Source: Opimibacter sp041746735 (GTDB lineage Bacteria; Bacteroidota; Bacteroidia; Chitinophagales; Saprospiraceae). Taken from it: 64,000 nt of DNA. A program made the position numbers and the translations under genes. The DNA lies in contig JBGTGP010000028.1 in the NCBI GenBank assembly GCA_041746735.1, positions 12,360 to 76,359 on the forward strand, read 5' to 3'. The notes under the pieces were generated by a model. That model worked only from the letters and a program-made list of their open reading frames with translations, had not been told where the DNA came from and searched no databases. This document shows positions 27,124 to 36,200 of this stretch, piece after piece. Position 1 is the first letter of the stretch. The number at the start of each line of letters is the position of its first letter.

Positions 27124-28815
27124 TTATGGGTTGAGATAAATCATTTTCATCTGGTAGCTTCCGTGGGTAACAACACGCTGACCCTCTTCCAGGCCTTTGA
27201 GAATGGAAGTAAATGAGCCGTTATCATCCCCCGTTTGGACATAGACGGGTGTATACGCTTCCGCCGCCTCTTTTACGAAAACAACAGGCTTTCCACTAAT
27301 CTCGGTGATCGCACTGTTGGGCACAGAGATCTGACGGGATGTAGTCGTATCGAATACCCGGATATTGACAAACTCCCCAATCTTAAACTCTCCTTCCGGA
27401 TTGTCGACCTCAAATAAGACCCGCTGGGATTGATTGGTGGAATTGATTTCCTGTGCATAGGAAAGCAACCTGACCCGACCGGAGGTATGACAATCATTAG
27501 CGCATTCAATTGTAAATACAGCATCTTTTACAATCTTACTGGCATCCCGATCAAAGACCTGGGCTTCAACGTATAGCGTAGAAAGATTCGTAATGGTAAA
27601 CAGGCTCTGGCCGGCATTCACGGTCGATCCCGAAGCAGTCGAAAAATTTCCAACCACACCCTGAATGGGTGATCTGAGGGTGATAGATTTTCCGGTATTG
27701 CTGTTGAAAAGCTTGAGATTTTGGTCCGCCTTTTGAAATCGGGCCTGCGCTTCATCCAAATCTTTTTTAGCTGCAATATCCTGGATGGTACGCAATCGCT
27801 GCATGTCTTTGGAGGCAGCATCATATTCGGCTTCAAGGTTGTTTCGTTCCGCGAGCATATTGATCCGCGTCCCGGCATCCATATTCTGTTCCACCACCGC
27901 CAATACCTGCCCGGCCTGAACACGCATACCCACTTGAACCCGGATAGAACCGATAATCCCGGACTGGGGTGTGGAGACTACCGTCTGACCATTACTGCTG
28001 GGAACAATGGTGCCAAACAATTTGGTGCTTTGCGCAAAATTTCCCCGTACCATCTGTTGGGTATTGATGTCAAAAAGAAACTGGGTTTCCTTCGGAATAT
28101 GAAGGTGACCCGAAAAGGCCTGACCCGCACCTGTCGTGAAGTGATCCTCATCTCCATGCGCTATAGTGGACTGAAACGGAATCGAAAAACCAAGTATCAT
28201 CAATATCACCGAGATGGAAGTCCGGCCTTTTGAGGTGTTTCTTCTGCTCATCAAGAACCCCAGCCCCCCACCGAGCAACAAGGCAAGGATAAGATATACC
28301 CATAGTCCGGATTGGAATATTCCCGAGTGATCGTGGTCCGTGTCATTCGCAGGATCAAGTTCTCTGCCAACTTCTATATTCTGGATCAGCAGAAGATCTG
28401 CTCCTAATGCACCATCCAGTTGTACAATGACAGCATAGGGAATGGCTTTTGGAAATACAGCTTCCACTTCATACGTTCCGGCTCCATGCGGATGCAGGGT
28501 AAAGACAATACTGCTGTCTTCTTTGGCCGTGAGGGTGAAACGGGCGTCATTGACCGGTTTGTTGGTGGCATATTCACTTACAAAAAGGGTCATCGTGGTT
28601 TTCACACCCGGCTGAATCGGCTCATAGCGCAATAACAATTCATACTTTTCCGAAGAAACCTCAGTGGAAAAATAGTGGCTGGATTGGGACCGTTCAGCTG
28701 CAGACTTCGCATCGAGCGTATGATCATCATCCCCATGGGCCGGAGCGGATAGAGGAAGCAATACAAATAACAGCGACAGGTACCAGATGGCTGACCGGAG
28801 ATATGTTTTCATCAT
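27124..28815 (-). CDS. CusB-like periplasmic adaptor with extra N-terminal membrane domain
   Basis: 563 residues, longer than usual adaptors (about 400). A first signal peptide ends P-A-H-G-D-D-D-H, followed by a beta-sandwich domain (about 45-150), a transmembrane helix (about 170-190), then a second signal-like hydrophobic stretch (about 198-218) ending I-A-H-G-D-E-D-H. From about 240 on there is a standard membrane fusion protein: barrel-sandwich (G-I-I-G-S-I-R-V-Q-V-G-M-R-V), coiled-coil hairpin (about 310-370), second half of the lipoyl-like domain and C-terminal domain. It links pump and TolC. It starts inside the TolC stop (4-bp overlap). Confidence 0.85.
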   Translation of the reverse strand: MMKTYLRSAIWYLSLLFVLLPLSAPAHGDDDHTLDAKSAAERSQSSHYFSTEVSSEKYELLLRYEPIQPGVKTTMTLFVSEYATNKPVNDARFTLTAKEDSSIVFTLHPHGAGTYEVEAVFPKAIPYAVIVQLDGALGADLLLIQNIEVGRELDPANDTDHDHSGIFQSGLWVYLILALLLGGGLGFLMSRRNTSKGRTSISVILMILGFSIPFQSTIAHGDEDHFTTGAGQAFSGHLHIPKETQFLFDINTQQMVRGNFAQSTKLFGTIVPSSNGQTVVSTPQSGIIGSIRVQVGMRVQAGQVLAVVEQNMDAGTRINMLAERNNLEAEYDAASKDMQRLRTIQDIAAKKDLDEAQARFQKADQNLKLFNSNTGKSITLRSPIQGVVGNFSTASGSTVNAGQSLFTITNLSTLYVEAQVFDRDASKIVKDAVFTIECANDCHTSGRVRLLSYAQEINSTNQSQRVLFEVDNPEGEFKIGEFVNIRVFDTTTSRQISVPNSAITEISGKPVVFVKEAAEAYTPVYVQTGDDNGSFTSILKGLEEGQRVVTHGSYQMKMIYLNP

Positions 28816-30008
28816 TGTCCGTTTAAATATTGAATTTGAATAATCGCCAGATTAAAAGCATAAACAGCGTCCAGATATTGTTCCTGTACGCGATAGGCCT
28901 CCGAAACCGTCATCAGATACCGGATATAATCATACGCTCCGGCAGTGAACATCCGTTGTGAAGCGTCTATCATTTCTGCTGCCCCGGGTAAACCCTTTTG
29001 CTCATAATCAGACAAGGTGTTGAAACTTTTTAAAGCATCATTCCGTGCATCATTCCACTGAAAGGTCCATTCCTGAAGGACCGTATCAGATTCATCCTGA
29101 CGAATTTCATAACGGGTTTTTGCAGCGCGTATATTCGCATTGTACTGCCAAAACCACAGCGGTACTGAAATACCAAAACGCATCCGCAATCCAAAAGGCG
29201 TGCTGGGCTCTGCCTGGTTGAAATACCCAATCATCAGGTCTGGCAAAGCTTTACTTTTTTCAAGCCGAACAGCGGCCATAGCCAAACTTTCATTCTGCCG
29301 ACTATAGGCCAAAAGGGGTGACCGTTCCGGGCTGTCCGATCCTGAAGCAGGCCAACCCATAACAAAATCTATGGGGGCCTTACCAAAAGGAACAGGGATC
29401 AGCGTGTCGGTAAGTCCCGTATAGACTTGAATATTCTGCAAGGCATACACCATATCGGTTTGAGCCGCCATGCGGGCAATAGAGGTTTGCGTATATTGAA
29501 GTTCCACAAACGACTTCTCTACAAAATCAATTTGTCCTGCATCATACTGCCGGAAGGCCGATTGGGCCATTTGTGCGATAAGGCTGTCACGTGCCTTAAG
29601 TTGCTGATATTTTGCAATGGCAAATTGCCAGTGGAGATACAACTGTCTGATTCGGGCGTTTAAGGCCGCTTCGGAGATCAGATGTGATTTTTCGGACAAT
29701 CGGGTTTGTTCCCGGGCCATTTGTTTTTGCCGTACATACACTGTGGGAAATTCAAAAGATTGCTCCAGACCAAAAGTCATAAAATCCCCCGTAGGACTTT
29801 CCAGGACGAATTGAGGATCCGGAAGGTTCCACGCGGCTTTTTCTAAAAGACGGTCATGTTTCTGTTGCTTACCTGAAGCAGCAAGCTGGGGACTCTGCAT
29901 TCTCGCGGCAGATATAGCCTCGTCCAGCGTAAGGATACGCTGTCCGGATACTGCATGGAAAAGTAGACTGATCAGGATGACCAAACCACCGCTTTTGCCA
30001 AAAATCAT
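28812..30008 (-). CDS. TolC-family outer-membrane efflux protein
   Basis: About 398 residues from the ATG at 30008, with a signal peptide ending in V-S-G-Q. Long amphipathic helices with conserved L-T-L-D-E-A-I-x-x-A at the start of the first repeat and P-D-P-Q-F-V-L-E, W-F-W-Q-Y-N-A and A-K-T-R-Y-E around the strand regions are typical of CusC/TolC trimers. It forms the outer-membrane channel for the RND pump downstream. A longer start (30080) precedes the signal peptide and is unlikely. The 3' end overlaps the adaptor gene by 4 bp. Confidence 0.85.
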   Translation of the reverse strand: MIFGKSGGLVILISLLFHAVSGQRILTLDEAISAARMQSPQLAASGKQQKHDRLLEKAAWNLPDPQFVLESPTGDFMTFGLEQSFEFPTVYVRQKQMAREQTRLSEKSHLISEAALNARIRQLYLHWQFAIAKYQQLKARDSLIAQMAQSAFRQYDAGQIDFVEKSFVELQYTQTSIARMAAQTDMVYALQNIQVYTGLTDTLIPVPFGKAPIDFVMGWPASGSDSPERSPLLAYSRQNESLAMAAVRLEKSKALPDLMIGYFNQAEPSTPFGLRMRFGISVPLWFWQYNANIRAAKTRYEIRQDESDTVLQEWTFQWNDARNDALKSFNTLSDYEQKGLPGAAEMIDASQRMFTAGAYDYIRYLMTVSEAYRVQEQYLDAVYAFNLAIIQIQYLNGQ

Positions 30009-30054
30009 AGTATATCTGATTTCGAAATAGAACTTATTACGTCCACTATGGAAG

Positions 30055-30106
30055 TGGAGTACTGCGTACTCCAACCTCAAGCCATCACTTACGTCTCAGT
30101 ACGTAA
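30055..30106. promoter_or_regulatory. Two hairpins between the His-rich gene and tolC
   Basis: Palindrome TGGAGTACTGCGTACTCCA (30055-30073; 8-bp arms, 3-nt loop) and a second one TTACGT-(6)-ACGTAA (30089-30106). They lie in the 102-bp gap inside the operon and could be an attenuator, an RNA processing site or an operator. No T-run follows, so they are not simple terminators. Confidence 0.5.
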
Positions 30107-30110
30107 AAGA

Positions 30111-30551
30111 TCAGGCGGGGATGGCAGTTGGAGGTCCTCTCAGGGAATGAGAAGACCAAAGAGGCTCTGTCAGGTACACAACATGGTCTGGGGGTCGGAG
30201 CACAGCAAACTCTTCGTGGTCAACGAACCTCAAAAGGTAAGGGGCGTGAACCATGAAAGTCCAGCTGGTCAGTGACCCAAAATCCATCCAATTGAACTCC
30301 GGTTTGACCATCGCATGGCCAAACTCTGGCGAATGAACAAAATGATGGGATGAAAAAGGATCCTGAGACTCCGTGGTCCCGGGATGATGCTCATCCGTGT
30401 CATGATGATGATGACATACCATTATCCCATGATGGTACCGGACAGGACCTTCATGTTGAGGCGCATGATGATGATGCGGTATAACCGAGTGCAATACCAG
30501 CAAAACATAAGCTGGAAGCAACATAGCGATCATTAAAAAACGGTTTTGCAT
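30111..30551 (-). CDS. His-rich small membrane protein, probable metal sensor or chaperone
   Basis: About 146 residues. One N-terminal hydrophobic helix (about 3-22, M-I-A-M-L-L-P-A-Y-V-L-L-V-L) is followed by clusters of His: I-P-H-H-H-H-A-P-Q-H, M-V-C-H-H-H-H-D-T-D-E-H-H and S-S-H-H-F-V-H. The C-terminal half has a second weakly hydrophobic stretch. No family recognised. The His clusters and its position as the first gene of the metal operon suggest periplasmic Cu, Zn, Ni or Co binding. An in-frame ATG ten codons upstream (30581) is possible; 30551 fits the signal helix better. Confidence 0.7.
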   Translation of the reverse strand: MQNRFLMIAMLLPAYVLLVLHSVIPHHHHAPQHEGPVRYHHGIMVCHHHHDTDEHHPGTTESQDPFSSHHFVHSPEFGHAMVKPEFNWMDFGSLTSWTFMVHAPYLLRFVDHEEFAVLRPPDHVVYLTEPLWSSHSLRGPPTAIPA

Positions 30552-30581
30552 CTTAAGTAAAGGTAAGGTATTATTGATCAT

Positions 30582-30927
30582 CCTGAATAAGCAGCCATGA
30601 ACGACCTGTCATCAGTGTCCGGACCATCCGAACGTAGGATGCTGACACAGCATGGAAAAGAGGTATATGTTTTTGATACTGCAAAATTACCGGACCTCCG
30701 GAACCCAGATGTTTCACTTTTTTGATATTTTATTATATGATTTTGCAACTTATTCGGGCTAAACCAATAAAAAGAACGTGTCTCAAGCTTTTGGGATGTC
30801 AGGATTTTCCACCACGGTAGGCCCGGGTAGTGGGAAAAATGTATGAACCCGGGGCAGCAAATAGGATTGAGACGTATCTTTAGTATTGATTTACAGTGTT
30901 TTCTCCTTAATCTCAGTCAGAATCAAT
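30582..30927. other. 346-bp divergent intergenic region: metal-operon promoter and PKD-gene leader
   Basis: Contains the candidate metal-operon promoter (30682-30701) and an 8-bp inverted repeat TGCAAAAT (30680-30687) / ATTTTGCA (30740-30747). On the plus side there is a -7-like TATCTTTA at 30875-30882 for the PKD gene. No gene is seen. Confidence 0.6.
30682..30701 (-). promoter_or_regulatory. Candidate metal-operon promoter with dyad in the spacer
   Basis: On the minus strand an exact -7 box TAATTTTG (30682-30689) is immediately preceded by CCGGAGGTCCGG (30690-30701; arms CCGGA/TCCGG). A dyad directly upstream of -7, inside the spacer, is the geometry used by MerR/CueR-type activators. This is inference; no regulator gene is in the window. 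Confidence 0.45.
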
Positions 30928-31779
30928 ATGAAAAAATCCATACTTTCACTCCTCCCCTTTTTCCTTTTGGTGTTTTCCTCCCAGACTATGCAGGGTCAAT
31001 GTCATGCATCGTTTACCTGGGAGCAAATCCCCGGTTCGCTTCAGGTGCATTTCCACAGTACCTCCACCAGCGAGCACGATATCGTGTCCTATCACTGGAA
31101 CTTTGGTGACGGCCACGAGGGTCACGGTTCAAACCCCTATCATACCTATGCAGAGCCGGGTACGTATGTGGTGTGTCTGATCATTATGGACAATGCGGGT
31201 TGCGCCAGTGATGTGTGCCACGAAGTTCATGTGGGTGCCACAGGCGGGTTTCAGTCAAATTTTTCAATTGATATAGATGATGAAGGCATTGTGAGTTTCA
31301 TCAATGCATCGACCGGCACTAATGAACATACGGTGTGGTTTTGGGATTTTGGTGATGGAAGTTCCTCTAACGCGCAACATCCGCAACATGGATATAACGT
31401 AGCCGGGGAATATACCGTATGTCTGATCATTACCGACACGATGGAGCAAAGAGCGGATACTTTTTGTCTGACCGCTGAGTTTCCGGAAGGAATGATCAGT
31501 ACTGTTCATTCGATAGATGACGCATTTAAGTCTATATGGTATACCAATCCGGTATCGGATGAGTTGGTCATTCATTATGAAATGAAACAAGGGGCCGTTA
31601 AATGGTTGGAGTTGTATACCCTACAGGGAAAACGAATAAAGTTGCAGCAACTCAGCCCGGATGGTTCCGGGTTAAGAACCGGAGCTTTTGATATGCATGA
31701 TGTACCCGGGGGATTGTACATTCTGGTGCTGCGTCATGGAGCGGGTCTTGCGTCAGGTATAGTATCGGTGATTCGGTAG
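30928..31779 (+). CDS. Secreted PKD-domain protein with T9SS sorting domain
   Basis: 283 residues from the ATG at 30928. Signal peptide ends M-Q-G-Q. Two PKD domains follow (about 25-105 and 112-190), each with the W-[ND]-F-G-D-G core and a Y-x-V-C-L-I-I strand. The last 75 residues are a T9SS type A sorting domain: Y-T-N-P-V-S-D-E-L near the start, V-P-G-G-L-Y-I-L-V-L near the end. Likely a surface or secreted binding protein; PKD domains are often in adhesins and hydrolases, but no catalytic domain is present. The stop codon is followed at once by repeat DNA. Confidence 0.85.
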   Translation: MKKSILSLLPFFLLVFSSQTMQGQCHASFTWEQIPGSLQVHFHSTSTSEHDIVSYHWNFGDGHEGHGSNPYHTYAEPGTYVVCLIIMDNAGCASDVCHEVHVGATGGFQSNFSIDIDDEGIVSFINASTGTNEHTVWFWDFGDGSSSNAQHPQHGYNVAGEYTVCLIITDTMEQRADTFCLTAEFPEGMISTVHSIDDAFKSIWYTNPVSDELVIHYEMKQGAVKWLELYTLQGKRIKLQQLSPDGSGLRTGAFDMHDVPGGLYILVLRHGAGLASGIVSVIR

Positions 31780-31782
31780 GGT

Positions 31783-31912
31783 GGTGAGTGGGGTGCTTCG
31801 ACCCGCTTGACACATCCTCGTGCTACAGCTCAGCAACCGTGGTGAATGGTGAGTGGGGTGCTTCGACCTGCTTGACATATCCTCGTGCTACAGCTCAGCA
31901 ACCGTGGTGAGT
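31783..31912. repeat. 65-bp tandem repeat, two copies (block A)
   Basis: Copies at 31783-31847 and 31848-31912 begin GGTGAGTGGGGTGCTTCGAC and differ at a few bases. The reverse complement occurs twice at 55511-55612 with a 58-bp period. Confidence 0.92.
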
Positions 31913-31974
31913 GGTGAGTGTGTTGGTATCTCCGCTGCGCTTCGACTGGCGTTTAAAAAAAGTATCACCTACTG

Positions 31975-32034
31975 TGGCATCTGTGCCATCCGGCAGCATC
32001 CAATCTGGCATCTGGCATCTGCTTTTCTGGCATC
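31975..32034. repeat. TGGCATC heptamers
   Basis: TGGCATC at 31975-31981, a perfect tandem pair at 32006-32019 and another at 32028-32034, with degenerate versions between (TGTGCCATC, GGCAGCATC). A fourth heptamer family in this window. Confidence 0.8.
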
Positions 32035-32212
32035 TAAATAAGGCATCTGATATCCACACGGAACAAAAGGTGACTGGGCGGAGTCGAAGGCACTGACTCC
32101 GCTCGTTTCGACTCCGTTCAACGAGCTTGGATTTTTCTCTGCGTTTAAGATTGAGCTGGTCTTCGGAATAGGAAAATCCTACTTGTGCGAAGTCCGCAAC
32201 CCTTACTTATGC

Positions 32213-32262
32213 GAAGTTTGCAACTTCACTTACCCCCCCTAATTCAACTGTGGGCTCGTGAA
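32213..32262. repeat. 50-bp dispersed repeat block B with GAAGTT-AACTTC hairpin
   Basis: Contains the hairpin GAAGTTTGCAACTTC and a run of seven or more C. It matches 55420-55469 on the opposite strand with 2 mismatches in 50 bases. Confidence 0.92.
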
Positions 32263-32289
32263 CTAAAGGTTTTTGTATACTTGCGGCCC

Positions 32290-33216
32290 ATGGAAAGACG
32301 AATTATCGGCCGCCACGAGGGTATGGATCCCGGCCCTCTCCTGATCTGTATTGGCGGGATGCATGGCAATGAGCCAGCAGGTCTGCAGGCCATTGAAGAA
32401 GTATTCCGTCTGTTGCACATTGAGCACCTGCATAATCCGGGGTTTATTTTTCGCGGAGCCATAGTCGGATTACGGGGCAACCTGGAAGCTATACGGCAGC
32501 AAAAACGATTTATCCATCGGGACCTCAACCGGATGCTGCTGCAGGAGGAGATAGACCGGATAGGATCTCTTCCGGAGGAGAATCTGGTTGTAGAAGATAA
32601 AGAATGTCTGGAGTTGATCCGGCAGGTTGAAATGGAAAAAATGCGTTACAACCCGTCGCTCACCCTGATTCTGGATTTGCACACAACGACGGCCGATGGT
32701 GGATTGTTTACCATTGCCGGAGATGACCCGATGAGCCGCACATTGGCCAAAGGACTTCATACCCCGGTCATATTGGGTTTTGAGGAAGAATTAAAGGGCA
32801 CTACGCTTCATTATTTCAATCGACCAGCAGAGCATACACATTGCATTGTGTTTGAGGCCGGCCAGCATCAGGATCCGGGTTCGGTACACCGGACTGCGGC
32901 AGCCATTGTCAATTGCATGCGGGCAGTAGGTGCGGTAGATTCCAAAGATGTGGATCACCGGCATGATGGATTATTGATCTTGCTTTCTGAAGGGCTTCCC
33001 AAAGTAACGCGATTAGTGTATCACTATCGACTACGACCGGATGAAACCTTTACCATGCAGAATGGATTTAGAAACTTCCAGCCCGTCCAGCGTGGACAGA
33101 TTCTCGCGCATAACGAATCAGGGCCGGTGACGGCACCAGTTGATGGACTGATCCTTATGCCCAAGTATCAACCTCAGGGGGATGATGGTTTTTTTATCGT
33201 GACACCGGTAGAGTAG
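32290..33216 (+). CDS. Succinylglutamate desuccinylase/aspartoacylase family protein
   Basis: 308 residues from the ATG at 32290. Zinc-binding residues of the M14-like AstE/ASPA family are visible: G-G-M-H-G-N-E-P-A-G (His and Glu, about residues 22-31), R-x-F-I-H-R-D-L-N-R, and L-D-L-H-T-T-T (second His). The catalytic Glu is probably in C-I-V-F-E-A-G-Q-H. The C-terminal P-V-D-G-L-I-L-M-P beta region is typical of the family. It hydrolyses an N-acyl amino acid; the substrate is unknown. Upstream in-frame codons translate repeat block B and are not believed to be coding. It ends 3 bp before the convergent metalloprotease gene. Confidence 0.85.
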   Translation: MERRIIGRHEGMDPGPLLICIGGMHGNEPAGLQAIEEVFRLLHIEHLHNPGFIFRGAIVGLRGNLEAIRQQKRFIHRDLNRMLLQEEIDRIGSLPEENLVVEDKECLELIRQVEMEKMRYNPSLTLILDLHTTTADGGLFTIAGDDPMSRTLAKGLHTPVILGFEEELKGTTLHYFNRPAEHTHCIVFEAGQHQDPGSVHRTAAAIVNCMRAVGAVDSKDVDHRHDGLLILLSEGLPKVTRLVYHYRLRPDETFTMQNGFRNFQPVQRGQILAHNESGPVTAPVDGLILMPKYQPQGDDGFFIVTPVE

Positions 33217-33219
33217 CCA

Positions 33220-36200
33220 TCAAAACCGGATATCACATACACCCAGTATGTGCATCATACCGGTATTCCGTATAGGAGATGCATTGCTCCCCACCGCACG
33301 GTGGACATCGCAATCCCGCAGCGTCAACGTACCGGCATTATCAATCGCACTGCCGTTAGTGGCTGTACCTCCGACAAGTTTTAAGTTTTGAATCTCTACG
33401 GACTTGCCGGCAGGAATAGAAAGAATACGAGAAACACCAGACGCCTTAATCTCAATATTGGAACCTGCTGCCGCCATCCACTTCCACTGTCCATTACAGG
33501 TGATAGAGCCTGCCGTGACATTGATGATCTGGCCATTGAGTGAAGGTGCAAATAAGACATCTTCACCAGCCGAAACACAGTTGGATACATTTCGAAGCGA
33601 ACCATTTCCACTATCTGAGGTGGTGGTGACCATATTGCACCTGATATTGAGGGTATAATCTTCGACCTCCCCGAAGGCAAAAGCATCGCAAGCAGCAGGT
33701 GCCTGATTGTATCGCATAGACACCCGCATACGCGTGATGCCAGACGTGGCGGTCACGGGTATTGTTATTGTCCCGCTTACAGTGCCGGTACTTGGACCTG
33801 TACTAAAGACCTGCTCACCCGAATCAGCAAAATCACCGTCGCGGTTTAGATCCACCCACACCCTGTAATATTCATTCCTGGGGTTCTGGCTGAAGCCTGG
33901 CGTGATTTGGAGTGTATAGCTGTCACCCCTTGATACCGTAATGGTGTCATGTAGAAATGAGCTGTAATTGGATGCAGCAGATTGTTTGGTAAAGGATCCT
34001 AAGGAAACGGTTTTGATCCACTCAAAGGTGTTGCTGTTACCCTGCGACGCACAGTATAGGGGACCATCATAGCACGAACGCGTGATCGTAAAACTTCCCT
34101 GCTGACCATTCCAGCCCTGAACGAGTATGAAATAGTTAGTCCCGTTGGTGGTGGCGAAATTGAGCAGACTACCCGTATTGCAAAAATCATCATTCCCGGC
34201 TACGCAGGTCAGGTTGCCGCAGCTTCCGGAGTAGGCGTTGAGTTTGGTGTCGTAGCTATATTGACTACAGGTGGTGATGATGACATTCTCACCATTTCCT
34301 GTAAATGTATACCACAGACCCGGGGCATCCACCGACGTGCCACAGGAGGGGAGTCCGGGATCAGGAGTAGCGCTTGACGTATTGCCGGATATTGAACCAT
34401 CACAAGGCAGCATGATGGCATTCGTACACAAATCTCCGTTGATGAGCGTCAGCGTAGTAAAACTCTGTGAGGCACATCCATTGATATCACCACCGGCCCA
34501 GTAGGGTGTGATTTTGACATACAAGGTGGTCTCATAGGGAAAAGAAGAAGGATGGTCATAGGATGTGACATTTCCCACATTGAGTTGATTGAGGATCTGG
34601 GTACCATTGAGCGTAGTTCCTATGGATATCTTATACCCAGTCTGATTACCCACTGAATGATTCCATTTGATGATGACATCCACGGATACATTGGTGGAGC
34701 CGTTTGCCGGCTGGGTCACTTGTGTGCATTGAGGAGCGGTGTTAGGTTCAGTAGTAAAGGTCTGATTAGAGCAACCGGTGGCATCGCCCTGCGCATTGTA
34801 GGGAACGATCTTGACATAGATCGTGGTATTGAAAGGGAGTGGATTGACAGGGTCATAGGTTGTGATCAATCCTACATCGACATTGTTCAGGATACTGCCA
34901 TTGGTGGGAGATGTACCGATAGTGAGGCGGTATCCGGTAGCACCGCCAGCCGGATTCCAGGTGAGATTTTCGTTGATATCCACATTGGAGGAGAGCGGAG
35001 CCGGGAATGTCAGCGAAGTACATCCCGGAGGACCGCAGTCACCTGTATTACAAGGAGCCGAATTGTATTTGCTGCGAATCCGGTTGCCCGGCTCTGTACC
35101 AAAGCCATTGTTGAAGTTGATTCCTACCCCTGCGATAAGATGGCAGTAACTCATGATCGTACCACTGGGTGGAATGATCGGATTGTTGGGATTATAGCAG
35201 GCATTTCCTTCCGGGGTATAGCCGTTGTTGGATGCCCATTGATTGCCACAATCGTCCACCTGCGTATTGTTGCCATTCCATACACAGGCATGTGTATGCT
35301 GGGAGCCTATGTTATGACCCATTTCGTGTGTCACGACTTCTACGGTCCAGGAGTAAATTGGGAATTCCTGAATACTGGTACTCAGGCTGGCGCTGAAGGC
35401 TACCTGATAGGAGTTGGAACATAAGACATCCAGATACGCAATACCTCCGCCCAGCGTACGTGTACTCAGCAGGTGCGCGAGTCGACCGTTATAGGACATA
35501 CCGGCTATGTGGGTCCGGAAGGCTCCCAGTACGGCACTGGTTGTATTATAACTTGCAAATGGATCTGTCGAGGTGTAGACAAACACATCGGAAACTGCTA
35601 CCGGAATACTTTCGTTTTCATACAACGTGATGACTTCGTTCCACAATTCGGCCACCCACTCTTCTGTATTGGGGACACTGGAGCCATTGTCCTGGTAGGA
35701 TTTGAAATCACATTCTACATAGACCTCGATACAGGTACCTGTCATCCGACTGCCGGAAGAAGTGCCACCGCTTTCGGACTTGGGAAGATCATCAAGCTCT
35801 TCTGTAAAACATTCAAGTTGTTTAGGAATCAGAATATCCCGGTCACGGAAAGTGACATAATTGCCATCCTTGTTTTTTTGGATCCGGCGGTTACCCTGCG
35901 CATCCGCAAAAAGGATCTGCACCCGTTCTTCAAATACACTCACGATCGCCAGCGAAGCAGGATCGCCCTGGATGATACCGCGGTAAAAAAGATGATGGGG
36001 ATTGACGGCCAACACTCGCCCGTCAGAGGTCATGATCTTTGATTCAGCGCCAAACACGTCTGCCCGGTAGAGATCCAGACTGATATTGAGGGGTTCAGGA
36101 AGTTGAAGACGCACCAGCCCTGGAGCCTCTTGCCGCAACTGCTGCAAGATATCCTCACTGAGGCGCAAAATATGACCGGTTTCAATATACGATCTGAGAT

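Larger units (their letters stand above)
31780..32289. other. 510-bp composite repeat region
   Basis: No gene. It holds a 65-bp tandem duplication, a TGGCATC heptamer block, a CTCGTT...AACGAG palindrome (about 32100-32123) and a block (32213-32262) that recurs inverted at 55420-55469. The last 28 bp before the aspartoacylase start contain TATACTTG, a possible weak -7 box. Confidence 0.75.

Noticed and set aside
32185..32289. N-terminal extension of the aspartoacylase-like gene
   Set aside because: It encodes repeat block B in frame; similarity begins only at the ATG at 32290.
34657..35424. 255-codon plus-strand frame opposite the metalloprotease
   Set aside because: Shadow of the clear protease gene on the other strand; no domain resemblance.
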